Source: Janthinobacterium saanense (lineage in GTDB: Bacteria; Pseudomonadota; Gammaproteobacteria; Burkholderiales; Burkholderiaceae_D). From it: DNA of 64,000 nt. This document shows positions 31,444-40,314 of the stretch, in pieces (within the stretch, counting starts at the first letter, position 1; the number at the start of each line of letters is the position of its first letter). Under the pieces are notes generated by a model. That model made no database searches, was not told the origin of the DNA, and was given only the letters and a program-made list of their open reading frames with translations. The DNA lies in contig NZ_JACHCI010000008.1 of assembly GCF_014200675.1 (NCBI RefSeq), positions 1-64,000 of the forward strand, written 5' to 3'. A program made the translations under genes and the position numbers.

Positions 31444-32223
31444 TCAGAAGGCCGCGTTCACGTCGCCGTACGGTGCGGCGCCTGCCAGCAACGGCTCGCT
31501 GCGCCCGTCCGTAAGGAAGCCCCGCACCAGGGCCTGCGTCTGCGCCCACATAGTCTGCGGCAGCCACGAGCCCGCGCTGACGCGGCGAACTCCCAGCGCC
31601 GCGAGTTCGTTCACAGGCGCCAAACCTGGCCAGACGATCACATTCAACAGCAGCGGCGTGCCGGCCGCAATGCGGCGAATCTCATCCTGCGCGGTCAGGC
31701 CAAGCACAAACAAGCCATCGGCGCCTGCAGCATGATAATCCGCCGCGCGGTGCAACACCTCATCGGCTTCTTTGCCCGCCACAACAAGCTTGCGAGTATA
31801 TACGTCCGTACGAACATTGATATACAGCGGCACGCCCTCACGCTGCGCCGCTGCGCGAATCGCCTCGATCTTGCGGCACAACAGCGCCGGCTCTTCGCTG
31901 CCATCCTGAATATTGATACCCACCGCGCCAGCGTCCATGAAGCGAGCCACATTATCAGCCACAACAGCCGCGCCGCTTGCATAGCCGCCCTCCACGTCCA
32001 CGCTGAGCGGCACATCAAGCACGCGCGCCATGCGACGCACAGCCGCCACATGCTCGTCCATCGGCAGCACATCGCCATCGCGATAGCCAAGCGACCAGGC
32101 GACACCGGCGCTGGTGGTGGCAATCGCCTGAGAGCCCAGGCTGGCGATCAGGCGGGCGCTGCCTGCATCCCAGGCGTTGGGCAGGCGAAGGGGTTGGGTT
32201 TGCAGATGCAGGTCGCGGAACAT
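31444..32223 (-). CDS. Isocitrate lyase/PEP mutase family protein
   Basis: A 259-residue TIM-barrel enzyme of the isocitrate lyase/phosphoenolpyruvate mutase superfamily. It has the early PNAWDAGSARL segment, TTSAGVAWSLGY, and the metal-site motif DVEGGYASG. The members of this short group are often annotated as carboxyvinyl-carboxyphosphonate phosphorylmutase or oxaloacetate decarboxylase-like, but the reaction is usually untested. The ATG at 32223 has AAGGAG 8 bp upstream. It is divergent from a LysR gene, its likely regulator. Confidence 0.85.
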   Translation of the reverse strand: MFRDLHLQTQPLRLPNAWDAGSARLIASLGSQAIATTSAGVAWSLGYRDGDVLPMDEHVAAVRRMARVLDVPLSVDVEGGYASGAAVVADNVARFMDAGAVGINIQDGSEEPALLCRKIEAIRAAAQREGVPLYINVRTDVYTRKLVVAGKEADEVLHRAADYHAAGADGLFVLGLTAQDEIRRIAAGTPLLLNVIVWPGLAPVNELAALGVRRVSAGSWLPQTMWAQTQALVRGFLTDGRSEPLLAGAAPYGDVNAAF

Positions 32224-32335
32224 TCGGGCTCTCCTTGGCAAAGAAGCCCATTCTATCCATGTTGATTTCGCGCGATAATAGCCTAAAATCTCACATATTC
32301 TGTTGCCATTGACATCAATTAAGGCGATCCAATCG

Positions 32336-33259
32336 ATGGAATCCATGGAAGCACCCTCTCTGCAATTAGTCCGCGTCTTCGTCACCGTAGCTCAATGTCG
32401 CAGCTTCGCCCGCGCCGCCGGTGCAACCGGCATGACACCATCGTCCATCAGCCGCCTGGTCAAGCAGCTGGAGGAACAACTGGGCGTGGTGCTGATCAAC
32501 CGCACTACCCGCACCATGTCGCTGACCGACGTAGGCCAGCGCTACTTCGCTGAATGCAGCGCAGCCATGAATCAGTTGCACACCGCCTACCGCAATGTGC
32601 GGGAGCAGCAGGATCTCGTGCACGGCCTGCTCAAGGTCAGCGCGCCGCTGGCTTTCGGCCGCATGCATGTAGTGCCGCATTTATCCGCCTTCATGCAGGC
32701 CTATCCCGACATCGAGCTTGATGTAGTGATGACGGACCGTTATGTGGACATCGTTGGCGAGGGCGTGAGCGTAGCGATTCGCATCGGCAAGATGGACGAT
32801 TCCGCTCTGGTGGCACGCAAGCTGCTGAACAACCGCCGTGTGCTGGCCGCTTCGCCATCCTATCTGGCGCGTGCAGGCACGCCGGCCTCCCTTGACGAAC
32901 TGAAGCGCCACGAATGCTTGGTCTCCACGGCCAGCCACGATGGCGAATCGTGGCGCCTGTTCGGGCCAGATGGTGAGTGCAGCTTCCGGCCACGGGGCCG
33001 GCTGCGCGCTGACAATGGCGAAGCCGTGCACCGCTTCTGTCTGGATGGGCATGGCCTCGCCTTCCACTCCGCCGTGGCCATGGCGAACCCGCTGCGCACG
33101 GGAGAGCTGGTCCAGGTGCTGCCTGGGTGGACGGGACGCGAGACCGGCGTCTACTGCGTTCGCCCTCCGCAAACTCCCGGCCCCACTGCACGTGCCTTCC
33201 TCGCATTTCTCCTCGCCCGCTGGCAGGCTAGCCCTGATCTCGCTCCTTACGTAGTCTGA
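32336..33259 (+). CDS. LysR family transcriptional regulator
   Basis: The 307-residue regulator has an N-terminal winged helix (SFARAAGATGMTPSSISRLVKQLE) and a LysR effector domain ending near residue 295. It is divergent from the isocitrate-lyase-like gene, 112 bp start to start. The ATG at 32336 is chosen over a TTG at 32303 and an ATG at 32345. Confidence 0.88.
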   Translation: MESMEAPSLQLVRVFVTVAQCRSFARAAGATGMTPSSISRLVKQLEEQLGVVLINRTTRTMSLTDVGQRYFAECSAAMNQLHTAYRNVREQQDLVHGLLKVSAPLAFGRMHVVPHLSAFMQAYPDIELDVVMTDRYVDIVGEGVSVAIRIGKMDDSALVARKLLNNRRVLAASPSYLARAGTPASLDELKRHECLVSTASHDGESWRLFGPDGECSFRPRGRLRADNGEAVHRFCLDGHGLAFHSAVAMANPLRTGELVQVLPGWTGRETGVYCVRPPQTPGPTARAFLAFLLARWQASPDLAPYVV

Positions 33260-33356
33260 TGTTATATTTCGCGCAAACTTCAACAACGGGACCTGAATGA
33301 CACGCCTGCCTCTCTACCTCGCCGCCGCTGGCGTAGTCGAACAGGCATATTGCCCA

Positions 33357-33602
33357 CTATCGCTTTTTGACGGCACGCACCGAACGTCCAATCAATACAG
33401 GCGCCAGCCCGAACGGTACAAAGGTAAGCAAAAAGCCACCCACTAAGCTAAACATCACGTCGAGTGCGCGTTGCCACAGCAACGTCCCTCTGCCATATTC
33501 GCTCCCAAAGGCAATGGCGCAGGCTGCGACAAGGACGCCAATGTAGACCCCAACCAAGGCGGGGCCGAGCAAGGTCTCTCCATCAGAGTGAGCAATTTTC
33601 AC
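33357..33602 (-). CDS. Small two-helix membrane protein, function unknown
   Basis: An 81-residue protein with two clear membrane helices (about 13-33 and 50-72) and a basic C-terminus (RSVRAVKKR). The GTG at 33602 is chosen because TGAGGA lies 8-9 bp upstream and the frame above it is not protein-like. No family recognised. Confidence 0.5.
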   Translation of the reverse strand: MKIAHSDGETLLGPALVGVYIGVLVAACAIAFGSEYGRGTLLWQRALDVMFSLVGGFLLTFVPFGLAPVLIGRSVRAVKKR

Positions 33603-33681
33603 GTTACGTTCCTCAAGGTGTTGCAAGCATTCCCGATGGTGAACGCAATCCGAATGGCCGCTTGTGGCCGGATGAAGAAGA

Positions 33682-33870
33682 CTAAGGGGCAATTGCGGGC
33701 CACACAACTGCTTGGGCCACGATGACGGTTTCCCCATTAAACGTCACCGATGGGGAGCCATAAAGCACATATCCTTTCGCAAGTGCCTCGCTGACGCGAC
33801 GGCAAAACTTTGCATCATCTGGTCCAGTTAATACTCGATAGACCGGCAAATCGTCTGGTGGAGTTTCCAT
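33682..33870 (-). CDS. DUF1737 domain-containing protein
   Basis: A 62-residue protein matching the small DUF1737 family: YRVLTGPDDAKFCRRVSEAL then GYVLYGSPSVTFNG. These short proteins of unknown function occur widely in proteobacteria. Repeat copy c lies about 20 bp upstream of its start. Confidence 0.75.
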   Translation of the reverse strand: METPPDDLPVYRVLTGPDDAKFCRRVSEALAKGYVLYGSPSVTFNGETVIVAQAVVWPAIAP

Positions 33871-33890
33871 AGTTTACTTTCACTCGTTGA

Positions 33891-33927
33891 AGTGGCGGCT
33901 ACTGGCCGGCTGCTGTCGTTGCCAGGT
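33891..33927 (+). repeat. Hairpin repeat copy c (TGGCCGG loop)
   Basis: Arms TGGCGGC (33893-33899) and GCTGTCG (33912-33918) pair at all seven positions if three G-T pairs are allowed, around TACTGGCCGGCT. It sits between the DUF1737 and GNAT genes. Confidence 0.65.
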
Positions 33928-33996
33928 ATCGCTCCATTACAAACATTCAGTTTTCCAGTAGTCGTCAGCTGCGAGAGGCGCTCATTAAATCGGGTT

Positions 33997-34455
33997 TTAG
34001 CTGATTAGTGCCAAGCAGTAAAAGCGGTCCGCTCCACTTTCTGGTAGTGGGTCCGGTCCACGAACCCATCCCAAAGACTCATACAGGTGAACCGCAGCCC
34101 CCATGTCGCCCCAAGTCTCGAGTTCCAGTTGAGTGAAGTTATGGATAACGGCCTGTGCTATTCCCTCGCTCAACAGCGTTCTACCGATGCCCTGTCCTTG
34201 CATGCTCGCATCGACGTGGAAGCCGAACAGCTTGGCGACAGCCCCTTCCATACGCTGAATTGCAAGGCAGCCGACTAGTTTGCCATCTACCTCTGCCACT
34301 AATTCGATTTCGTTAGGGGTGTTGGCTTGGCCAAGCGCACCAATGGCAGCATCTAAAGTGTCAAAATCCGCGATTAAACCGAAAGAAGCTAATGATTTCT
34401 GTACTACAGCCTTGGCACCGGAATTATCGATAGGAAGAGCTTTACGAATTGACAT
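33997..34455 (-). CDS. GNAT family N-acetyltransferase
   Basis: A 152-residue acetyltransferase with the acetyl-CoA loop QGQGIGRTLL and a late YESLGW segment, both typical for GNAT enzymes. Acceptor unknown. It is bracketed by hairpin repeats c and d in the same manner as the COQ7-like gene is by a and b. Confidence 0.82.
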   Translation of the reverse strand: MSIRKALPIDNSGAKAVVQKSLASFGLIADFDTLDAAIGALGQANTPNEIELVAEVDGKLVGCLAIQRMEGAVAKLFGFHVDASMQGQGIGRTLLSEGIAQAVIHNFTQLELETWGDMGAAVHLYESLGWVRGPDPLPESGADRFYCLALIS

Positions 34456-34540
34456 TGCTACCTCTTGAGTGATTCAGAGCAATGATTCTATGCGAGAGCT
34501 TTCCCCTATGTCGAGGGAGCGCCATTCCTCCCATCCATCA

Positions 34541-34580
34541 CGGACCGTCTGGTATTGGCCGGTTGCCGTCGTTGGCAGGT
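34541..34580 (+). repeat. Hairpin repeat copy d (TGGCCGG loop)
   Basis: The sequence aligns with copies a and c: CGTCTGG (34546-34552), loop TATTGGCCGGTT, GCCGTCG (34565-34571), but only four of seven arm positions pair. The flank GTTG-CAGGT is shared with copy c. Confidence 0.55.
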
Positions 34581-34739
34581 TGGGCCCCGAAGCCGCCGGT
34601 CGATATTCGCTAAATACTGAAACCGGAATCCATCTGAATGAAACGATGGCACCAATATAAAGTGCGGAATTCGCATGTTTCAACATTAACAAAAATGCTA
34701 TCCTTGCGTCGGTGCATCTTATTCAACGAAGGAGTGTTA

Positions 34740-36209
34740 ATGAAGTCTTGCATCATCGGCCTGATCATGCTCGTGCCATTGGCTGGCATCGCTGCGGAAA
34801 AGAGTGAAGCGGTCGCTTTGCGCAATTATTTGCGTCAGACCTATCCATCACTGGCCTACGTAGAGCGATACCGTTCAGCCTATCCAGAAGAGATTCAAGG
34901 CTCCAATGCTCTGTGGGCGGAGGGCCCTCTTCCACCTGCCGCGACAGCGCAGGATTTGGTTTCCGCGCTGGTTGGTCTTGAGGATTATCACGTTTCTCTC
35001 AAAGGAACAGCTGTGGGCAGCAACCGGACCCTTGGGGCGCTGTTTCGTACCTCAAGCGATAACCAGATGATTGTTTGGCACGTATTCGACACACACGGCG
35101 CCGAGCTCAAGTCAGGGGACGCGATATTGTCCATCGATGACGTGCCGACCGCTGCGTGGCTTGATCGCGTCCAGGCTGTCACCTTTGGCGGCAATCGCCG
35201 GTCGCGGGCCGCTCTTGCCGCATTTCAGCTGGGGATGAGCACGCGTGCTAATCATCAGATTCAGGGGCTTGGCGATGCCGTGTCGCTGCTTGTGCAGACC
35301 GATGCGCACCCTCCTCGCAAAGTCACACTCAAGTATCAGCCCATGTCCGAGCAGCGTGCTCTGGCAATGGTCAACGCCGTCGAGCAACGCGATCTACCGC
35401 GTCATTTCTCTGCAGCAGGAACACGTATCGGGACGATGCGTTTAGGACTGTTCGCGCCTCAATATTCCGACACCTTCAATAAGGCAAACGACCAAGCGGA
35501 AAAGGTCCCCGGAACTACCGAAGACCAGGCGATGCTGGCCGGCTTCTGCGCTGTCGTGCGCAGCTATATTGCAGAATTTGACGCCGTCGCAGATCAGGCA
35601 GACGTGATGGTGGTGGATCTGCGCGGGAACATGGGAGGCTTTGGCAGGGAAGCCAGGCTGCTGGTCGAGGCGATGACATCTGTTTCAACGCCAACCTTCG
35701 ACGTCTTCGCCTCTGGCAAATCCGGCGTGCTGAAACTGGTTGCACAGCCGACCGATGCGTCTTGCGGACGAGTCAAGAGCCACAAGCCAATCATTGTCAT
35801 GACGGATGCGGGCACACGCTCTGCCGGCGAGCATACGGCAGCGTGGATGTGGGCGGGCAAAGCGCTGCTCATTGGTGAGCGCACGATTGGTGCCGGAGGT
35901 GGTCTCGAAGCTGGATCGAAAGGGTTCGCGTTACCGAATTCAAACTTCAACGTTCGTGCCAGTGAAAGCTTCGCTTTCTTCGATCCACGTGGAGAGCTAC
36001 AGGCAGGGGAAGCAAACGAGACGGCATTACTTGAAAAGGTATCCATTGACCGCTTTGCGCCAAGTCGTGCGCGCCCGTTTGCGACTCAAGCAGCCGGCAT
36101 GCGCCCTGATTTGGAGAGCAAAAGCACGCTTGCTGACTTGCGCGATGGTGGCCGGGCCCAAATTGAAAGAGCGCTCCAGGCTCTTCGAGAGCGCGGATTG
36201 TTAAAGTAG
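34740..36209 (+). CDS. S41 family peptidase (C-terminal processing protease-like)
   Basis: A 489-residue secreted protein: signal peptide ending GIAA (about residue 19), a PDZ-like region with GDAILSIDDVPT (about 125-140), and an S41 protease domain with DLRGNMGG and the serine region TRSAGEHTA. The serine of RSAGE is the likely nucleophile; the usual lysine was not identified. An ATG with AAGGAG 5 bp upstream defines the start; the further upstream frame is not protein-like. It has no obvious operon partner. Confidence 0.8.
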   Translation: MKSCIIGLIMLVPLAGIAAEKSEAVALRNYLRQTYPSLAYVERYRSAYPEEIQGSNALWAEGPLPPAATAQDLVSALVGLEDYHVSLKGTAVGSNRTLGALFRTSSDNQMIVWHVFDTHGAELKSGDAILSIDDVPTAAWLDRVQAVTFGGNRRSRAALAAFQLGMSTRANHQIQGLGDAVSLLVQTDAHPPRKVTLKYQPMSEQRALAMVNAVEQRDLPRHFSAAGTRIGTMRLGLFAPQYSDTFNKANDQAEKVPGTTEDQAMLAGFCAVVRSYIAEFDAVADQADVMVVDLRGNMGGFGREARLLVEAMTSVSTPTFDVFASGKSGVLKLVAQPTDASCGRVKSHKPIIVMTDAGTRSAGEHTAAWMWAGKALLIGERTIGAGGGLEAGSKGFALPNSNFNVRASESFAFFDPRGELQAGEANETALLEKVSIDRFAPSRARPFATQAAGMRPDLESKSTLADLRDGGRAQIERALQALRERGLLK

Positions 36210-37067
36210 CTCGCTGTCTTGTTTGGCTTATTGGCTGACATGTCTACAAAACGCTGACGCTGAGGGAGCAAAAGCAGCGCGGGATTTTTCTGCGAGAGGC
36301 CAGCCAGACAGCGTGCTATTCCATAGCCGTATAGAAGGACACTTGTTCACGGAACGCGATAACTTCAACAGTTAGCGTAGTGCTAACACCGTCAGGAATA
36401 TTCAGCTATGCAAGGTAAGGCATTTCTGGCCAATGCGACCCCGTATTGTTTGTTTGATGACGATATACAAAGTCACAACACGGAATTCCTGAGGGGACTC
36501 GACGCCGGCTTCTTTAACTATATGACCGAGTCCCACATCATGCTATTGGATGATCCGATGCAGTGGCCCCTTCGCGATGAGGCATATTCCCCCGTCGCGT
36601 TGCGGTTGGCATATCGCCATTCGCTTGAAACGCTAGCGTAGCGTGCGCCGAATTTGAAATCAAGTGATCAGTCGGGTCTGTCAGGTGAAGGACTTTGCCG
36701 ATATCGTCCGCTCAATGGGGCCGCACCTTTGGTTGTTGGGAGGCTGCGATCTATGCGCTTGGACAGTTATGATCTGTGGGAGCCATATCAGTAATCAATG
36801 CGATCAAGTAGCGGCGATGTGCGAATATTCCACGATTACGCAGTAGCTTTAACTGTCAGATCACTTGCAATCACTACACTTAATCCGTAAGCGTAAAGCC
36901 CGCACCGCCTACGACCATAGCCGCGCCGTCAATCGGTCACGTATAAGATCGGCCCCTCAAATTCCCGATCACCAATATCGTCAATTACCCAACATGACCG
37001 ATATCTCCTCAGTTACCGAGTGAAGCCCGGACGCGTGGAAACGGGGTAAGATCGGTAAGATGCCTAG
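36210..37067. other. Mostly gene-free stretch
   Basis: Besides the doubtful 77-codon frame at 36408-36641, I see no gene. A small perfect hairpin (GTTAGC/GCTAAC, 36371-36387) lies just upstream of that frame. The stretch is AT-richer than the core genome and looks like decayed or foreign DNA. Confidence 0.5.
36408..36641 (+). CDS. Hypothetical protein (doubtful)
   Basis: A 77-residue frame, acidic in the first half and with a plausible amino-acid mix (CLFDDDIQSHNTEFLRGLDAG), starting with ATG but without a strong ribosome site. I recognise no family. It may be real or a remnant. Confidence 0.35.
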   Translation: MQGKAFLANATPYCLFDDDIQSHNTEFLRGLDAGFFNYMTESHIMLLDDPMQWPLRDEAYSPVALRLAYRHSLETLA

Positions 37068-38252
37068 TTAGTCGGGCATCGCTGGGTAACGCAATTTTGC
37101 GTCCGCAGCCAGTTCGTGAAGCTCTGGAAATATGTAGCTGCGATTAATGCCGAGTTGGGCAAGCTCTTGGAGAATGCGTGCTTTCGCCTCTGCTTGCACT
37201 GGAATACGATGCGGGCCGATGTGACTCTCTAGGGGCCAGTGTTCCGTCTTACCTGGCGGACAAATCACGAACGCGCCTTGTTGGCGCCGTATTCGTTCGT
37301 TATTGATCGGCGGGAAGGCGAAATGGAAGAATGTGAATTGCTGCAGGAATTTTCCAAGAGAGATTTTTTCGTCGTTGAATTTTATGCGCATCTTTTCACA
37401 AAAAATCCCGATGAGTACTTCTATCTCCTTCTTGATGAGATTATTGAATTTATGCAGTGCGCCATGAGTTTGCGAGATTATCAATTGCTCGGCCAAAGTG
37501 CCGTTGACGTTCCCATCGAATTTCTCGTCCCACTCCTGCACGAAGGCAGATAACAGCTTTCCTTCGATCTCGGTAATAACCGACGCTTGAACAAGCAGGT
37601 CTTTGTGGCGCAGTGCAAGATCGAGTCTTGCTATGCAGAGATCAAGGAACGCCTGATAGGCGCCATTGAATTCTTCCAGTTCGGTCTTTCTCGACTTTTC
37701 TATGTTCAGATATTTTTGGAGCGCACGAACGGCATTCTCCCCTACAACTGCTAGATTACATGCATGCTCGATTCCTGCCAGGGCAGTGTCGGGAACATCC
37801 GATGGGTGCAACACTTCCTTGGTCTTGCAATGGAAAAACATCACCTCGCCTGTTTCTGCGCTGCGGCTCTCGCATGCAAAATATAATGCGACCAATGGAC
37901 TATGCGTCAGGTCTAGGAGCCTGGTCGGCAGGCCATGGTGCTGCATGCGAACCATGCGTTGGAGTACCGAGGTGTCGTTGGCGAACGCCATAGGATCGCG
38001 GCGGAGCATTTCTTCATATAGCTGGTGTTCGACCGCGCGGAAACTCGAACCCTTGCGGTCCGTCCTGTAGACAGTGGGTTCAAGCGTGTACTTTGCATTT
38101 GAGTGGCCGCGATAAAACAACGCGTCGTGCTCCTGCTCTTTGGCCTTGCTAACCATCTCCTCCACCCATGCCATGAATTCGCCGAGGGACGCGATTCCTT
38201 CGTTATCGGCCATAGATTCTTCTTGTTGGTTGTTCAAATTGATACCGATCAT
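37068..38252 (-). CDS. FRG domain-containing protein
   Basis: The 394-residue protein has an FRG domain in its first 150 residues: LFYRGHSNAKYTLEPTVYR and the conserved MQHHGLPTRLLDLTHSPLVALYFA. The C-terminal 240 residues are helical and unrecognised. FRG domains are named after a Phe-Arg-Gly motif, are of unknown biochemistry and are frequent in mobile and defence regions. Two starts are possible: 38252 (GGAGGT 12 bp upstream) and 38213. It is isolated on the minus strand in AT-richer DNA. Confidence 0.78.
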   Translation of the reverse strand: MIGINLNNQQEESMADNEGIASLGEFMAWVEEMVSKAKEQEHDALFYRGHSNAKYTLEPTVYRTDRKGSSFRAVEHQLYEEMLRRDPMAFANDTSVLQRMVRMQHHGLPTRLLDLTHSPLVALYFACESRSAETGEVMFFHCKTKEVLHPSDVPDTALAGIEHACNLAVVGENAVRALQKYLNIEKSRKTELEEFNGAYQAFLDLCIARLDLALRHKDLLVQASVITEIEGKLLSAFVQEWDEKFDGNVNGTLAEQLIISQTHGALHKFNNLIKKEIEVLIGIFCEKMRIKFNDEKISLGKFLQQFTFFHFAFPPINNERIRRQQGAFVICPPGKTEHWPLESHIGPHRIPVQAEAKARILQELAQLGINRSYIFPELHELAADAKLRYPAMPD

Positions 38253-38870
38253 AGTGTCGAATTACCTCCGTGTCCATCCAGGTAAGATACGGAGTTTCGT
38301 CAGCAAGCCATCGAAACCGGCGCAGCATGGTCTGACAAGGCGTCGCTCGTCTTGGGTGACGCGAAAGCGGGCTGAAAAAACTCGATGACGGGCACGCCAT
38401 CACGGACAAGCTGAAGAAGACCGGCGAAGCCATCGCCGCGCTGGCGCAGCAAGCCGACCAGCGAGTCTTCCCGCCCACTTCGCCACCAACTTCCCGGCGT
38501 CCGTGAAGCGCATAGCGATTGCTATGGGCCAAGTCCTAATTTCTTCACAGAGCATGCACGCGCGTCGAATGAAGCACGCGCGCGGCTCTTCAAAATGTCG
38601 CTGGAGGATGCAAAGCGGCGGAAGTCCGCCCTAAGCCTTCTCGGTCAAATTGAAGAATGGCGTCTGGAATATGGCAGGCCGACAGATGAATCGCGCCATC
38701 CTAATTTGGAGTCTGGCCTAGATTGGCCTCCTAGTGACCCCTATGCGACCAGCTCGACGAGTTCATCATCACAGAAAACGACATAACGTCCAGGGCATAC
38801 CTGGGATACCCAAAGCATGTATCTGGAAACCATATCATGATGTATTCAGATTATCAGTCTTCGGTATACG
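38253..38870. other. Stretch with decayed coding sequence
   Basis: Between about 38375 and 38505 the plus strand reads as GC-rich coding-like sequence (DDGHAITDKLKKTGEAIAAL) that lacks a start and ends in a stop. It looks like a leftover of an unknown gene. Other open frames here (38595-38786) are low in quality. No intact gene seen. Confidence 0.4.
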
Positions 38871-39245
38871 CTACTTCTTACCTTCCGTCACTGCGGCGAG
38901 TTTGGCGCACATGTCCGTGACCCAACCGAGCACCCAAACGCGATCCTCTTCACTTAGTGTATTTAAGGACTCGGCTAGACCAATGGCCTGATCTATGGAG
39001 CGGGCGGAACCGGCGCGCACCAAGGCATCAAGCGGCACGTCAAAAATCTCCGCCAGGTCAATTAGCCGGAGTAACGGCGGCAGCGTGGCGCCGCGCTCGA
39101 AGCGTGAAATTGTTTCCTGCTCCACCCCGATCAGCGCCGCCACTTGCTCCTGGGTGAAATTGCGGGCGATGCGCTGCTTGGCCAATGCCATGCCTATCCT
39201 CTTGGCAAATTGCCCTTCCTGCCGCGCCGTGACCATATTCCACAT
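38871..39245 (-). CDS. XRE family helix-turn-helix regulator
   Basis: A DNA-binding protein of about 124 residues with a lambda-repressor-like HTH in its first half (RIGMALAKQRIARNFTQEQVAAL, then ETISRFERG). The C-terminal half is helical. The start is unclear: in-frame ATGs at 39245 and 39236 and a longer frame up to 39302. I choose 39245 since a perfect palindrome occupies 39303-39325 and the promoter should lie between. It is divergent from a lipoprotein gene, and it probably represses itself and that gene. Confidence 0.8.
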   Translation of the reverse strand: MWNMVTARQEGQFAKRIGMALAKQRIARNFTQEQVAALIGVEQETISRFERGATLPPLLRLIDLAEIFDVPLDALVRAGSARSIDQAIGLAESLNTLSEEDRVWVLGWVTDMCAKLAAVTEGKK

Positions 39246-39302
39246 TCCATGATGAGTAACCACATGAATGGTGGTGCCATGGGGAAATTCTGGTAACATC
39301 AC

Positions 39303-39325
39303 AATTTGTGGTTAAACCACAAATT
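39303..39325. promoter_or_regulatory. Perfect 23-bp palindrome, probable operator
   Basis: Two 11-bp arms, AATTTGTGGTT (39303-39313) and AACCACAAATT (39315-39325), surround a single A. It lies between the divergent XRE regulator and lipoprotein genes, where an XRE dimer would be expected to bind. The half-site GTGGTT recurs once more at about 39258-39263 on the minus strand. Confidence 0.65.
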
Positions 39326-39354
39326 TTGCATATCACTTCAAAATGGAGACTTCA

Positions 39355-40104
39355 ATGCCCTATTCCCCTGCTGTCTTTCGGTGTGTGATAGTCGGCCTTG
39401 GATTCGTCATGTCGGGATGTGCAACCACGCCGATTCCCCCGGTGCAACTGCAAAACTATGCACTCCTCGTACCCCAAGACATATATGGGAATGGCGCCGC
39501 AGTCACCGAAATCGATCGCGGTCCCAATCGGGTGGCGTTACAAATGACGGCCGAGGGCAGCCACATCCTCCCCGGCGTGAGCACCCGACCGGGCGTCAAT
39601 GTGCTCCCGGGACGACACACCGTTCAGGTGAATGTCTGTTATGCCAGCAGCACGCAAAGCTGCACTCCAGACACCTACGTGTTCGAGGCAAAGCCGGGTG
39701 TGGCCTACGTATTGCGCGGCCCGATGCAAACCATTGTGATGCTTGACCGATTCAAGAAATCACACCTCGGCGAACTGTACTCAGTCTCGCAGCACGAGTT
39801 CGTCAGCGACCAAGTTTGGAAGGCCATGCAGCGCAATGAACTAACGGCTGCGGCTAATGCCAGCCTCCAGATTAGCGAACAACGCCAACGAGATCAGTCC
39901 ATGATCCGCAAGGTAGGTGCACACGTGTGCCAAGAGGTCGGCCGGAACATTATCTATACCGGATACGTGGAGCAGGTCGCCGATGACAAGCTTAAAATCC
40001 GTATCGCTGAGGCCCATTTCAAGGGAAACCCCAGCCTCCGCCCCAGCGCCTTTACCGCCACGACGGTGTGGGATTCACCTATGCAGTGGGATCTTTGCAG
40101 ATAG
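39355..40104 (+). CDS. Hypothetical lipoprotein
   Basis: A 249-residue secreted lipoprotein with lipobox VMSGC (C near residue 22). The middle part has LPGVSTRPGVNVLPGRHTVQV, a pattern seen in small secreted proteins, and the C-terminal third contains a basic, amphipathic region. No known family recognised. The ATG at 39355 is chosen since GGAGA lies 5 bp upstream. Divergent XRE regulator shares its upstream region. Confidence 0.65.
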   Translation: MPYSPAVFRCVIVGLGFVMSGCATTPIPPVQLQNYALLVPQDIYGNGAAVTEIDRGPNRVALQMTAEGSHILPGVSTRPGVNVLPGRHTVQVNVCYASSTQSCTPDTYVFEAKPGVAYVLRGPMQTIVMLDRFKKSHLGELYSVSQHEFVSDQVWKAMQRNELTAAANASLQISEQRQRDQSMIRKVGAHVCQEVGRNIIYTGYVEQVADDKLKIRIAEAHFKGNPSLRPSAFTATTVWDSPMQWDLCR

Positions 40105-40314
40105 GGCGCGCATCGCTCTGGAGCCGTCATACCAACACCCCGCTCGCTTAATGCACAGGTTTAGAGGCCCGTTAATGAACTTGATGCAATTCTGAGGCTG
40201 ATCCGCTGAGCCGTATACAACGGACGGTTCGTTCTTGGCGCTTGGGCTTAAGGTACCGAAACAAGTAGATGGAATCTGCATTCACAGCGACTTTTGCTGT
40301 CGAAGTGTTAAGTG

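Noticed and set aside
36371-36387. GTTAGC/GCTAAC hairpin resembling an integron attC core
   Set aside because: It is only 17 bp with a 5-nt loop, the bases do not fit GTTRRRY/RYYYAAC, and no integrase or matching sites lie nearby.
38595-38786. A 63-codon plus-strand frame
   Set aside because: Serine-rich low-complexity end, no ribosome site and no recognisable domain; it lies in decayed sequence.
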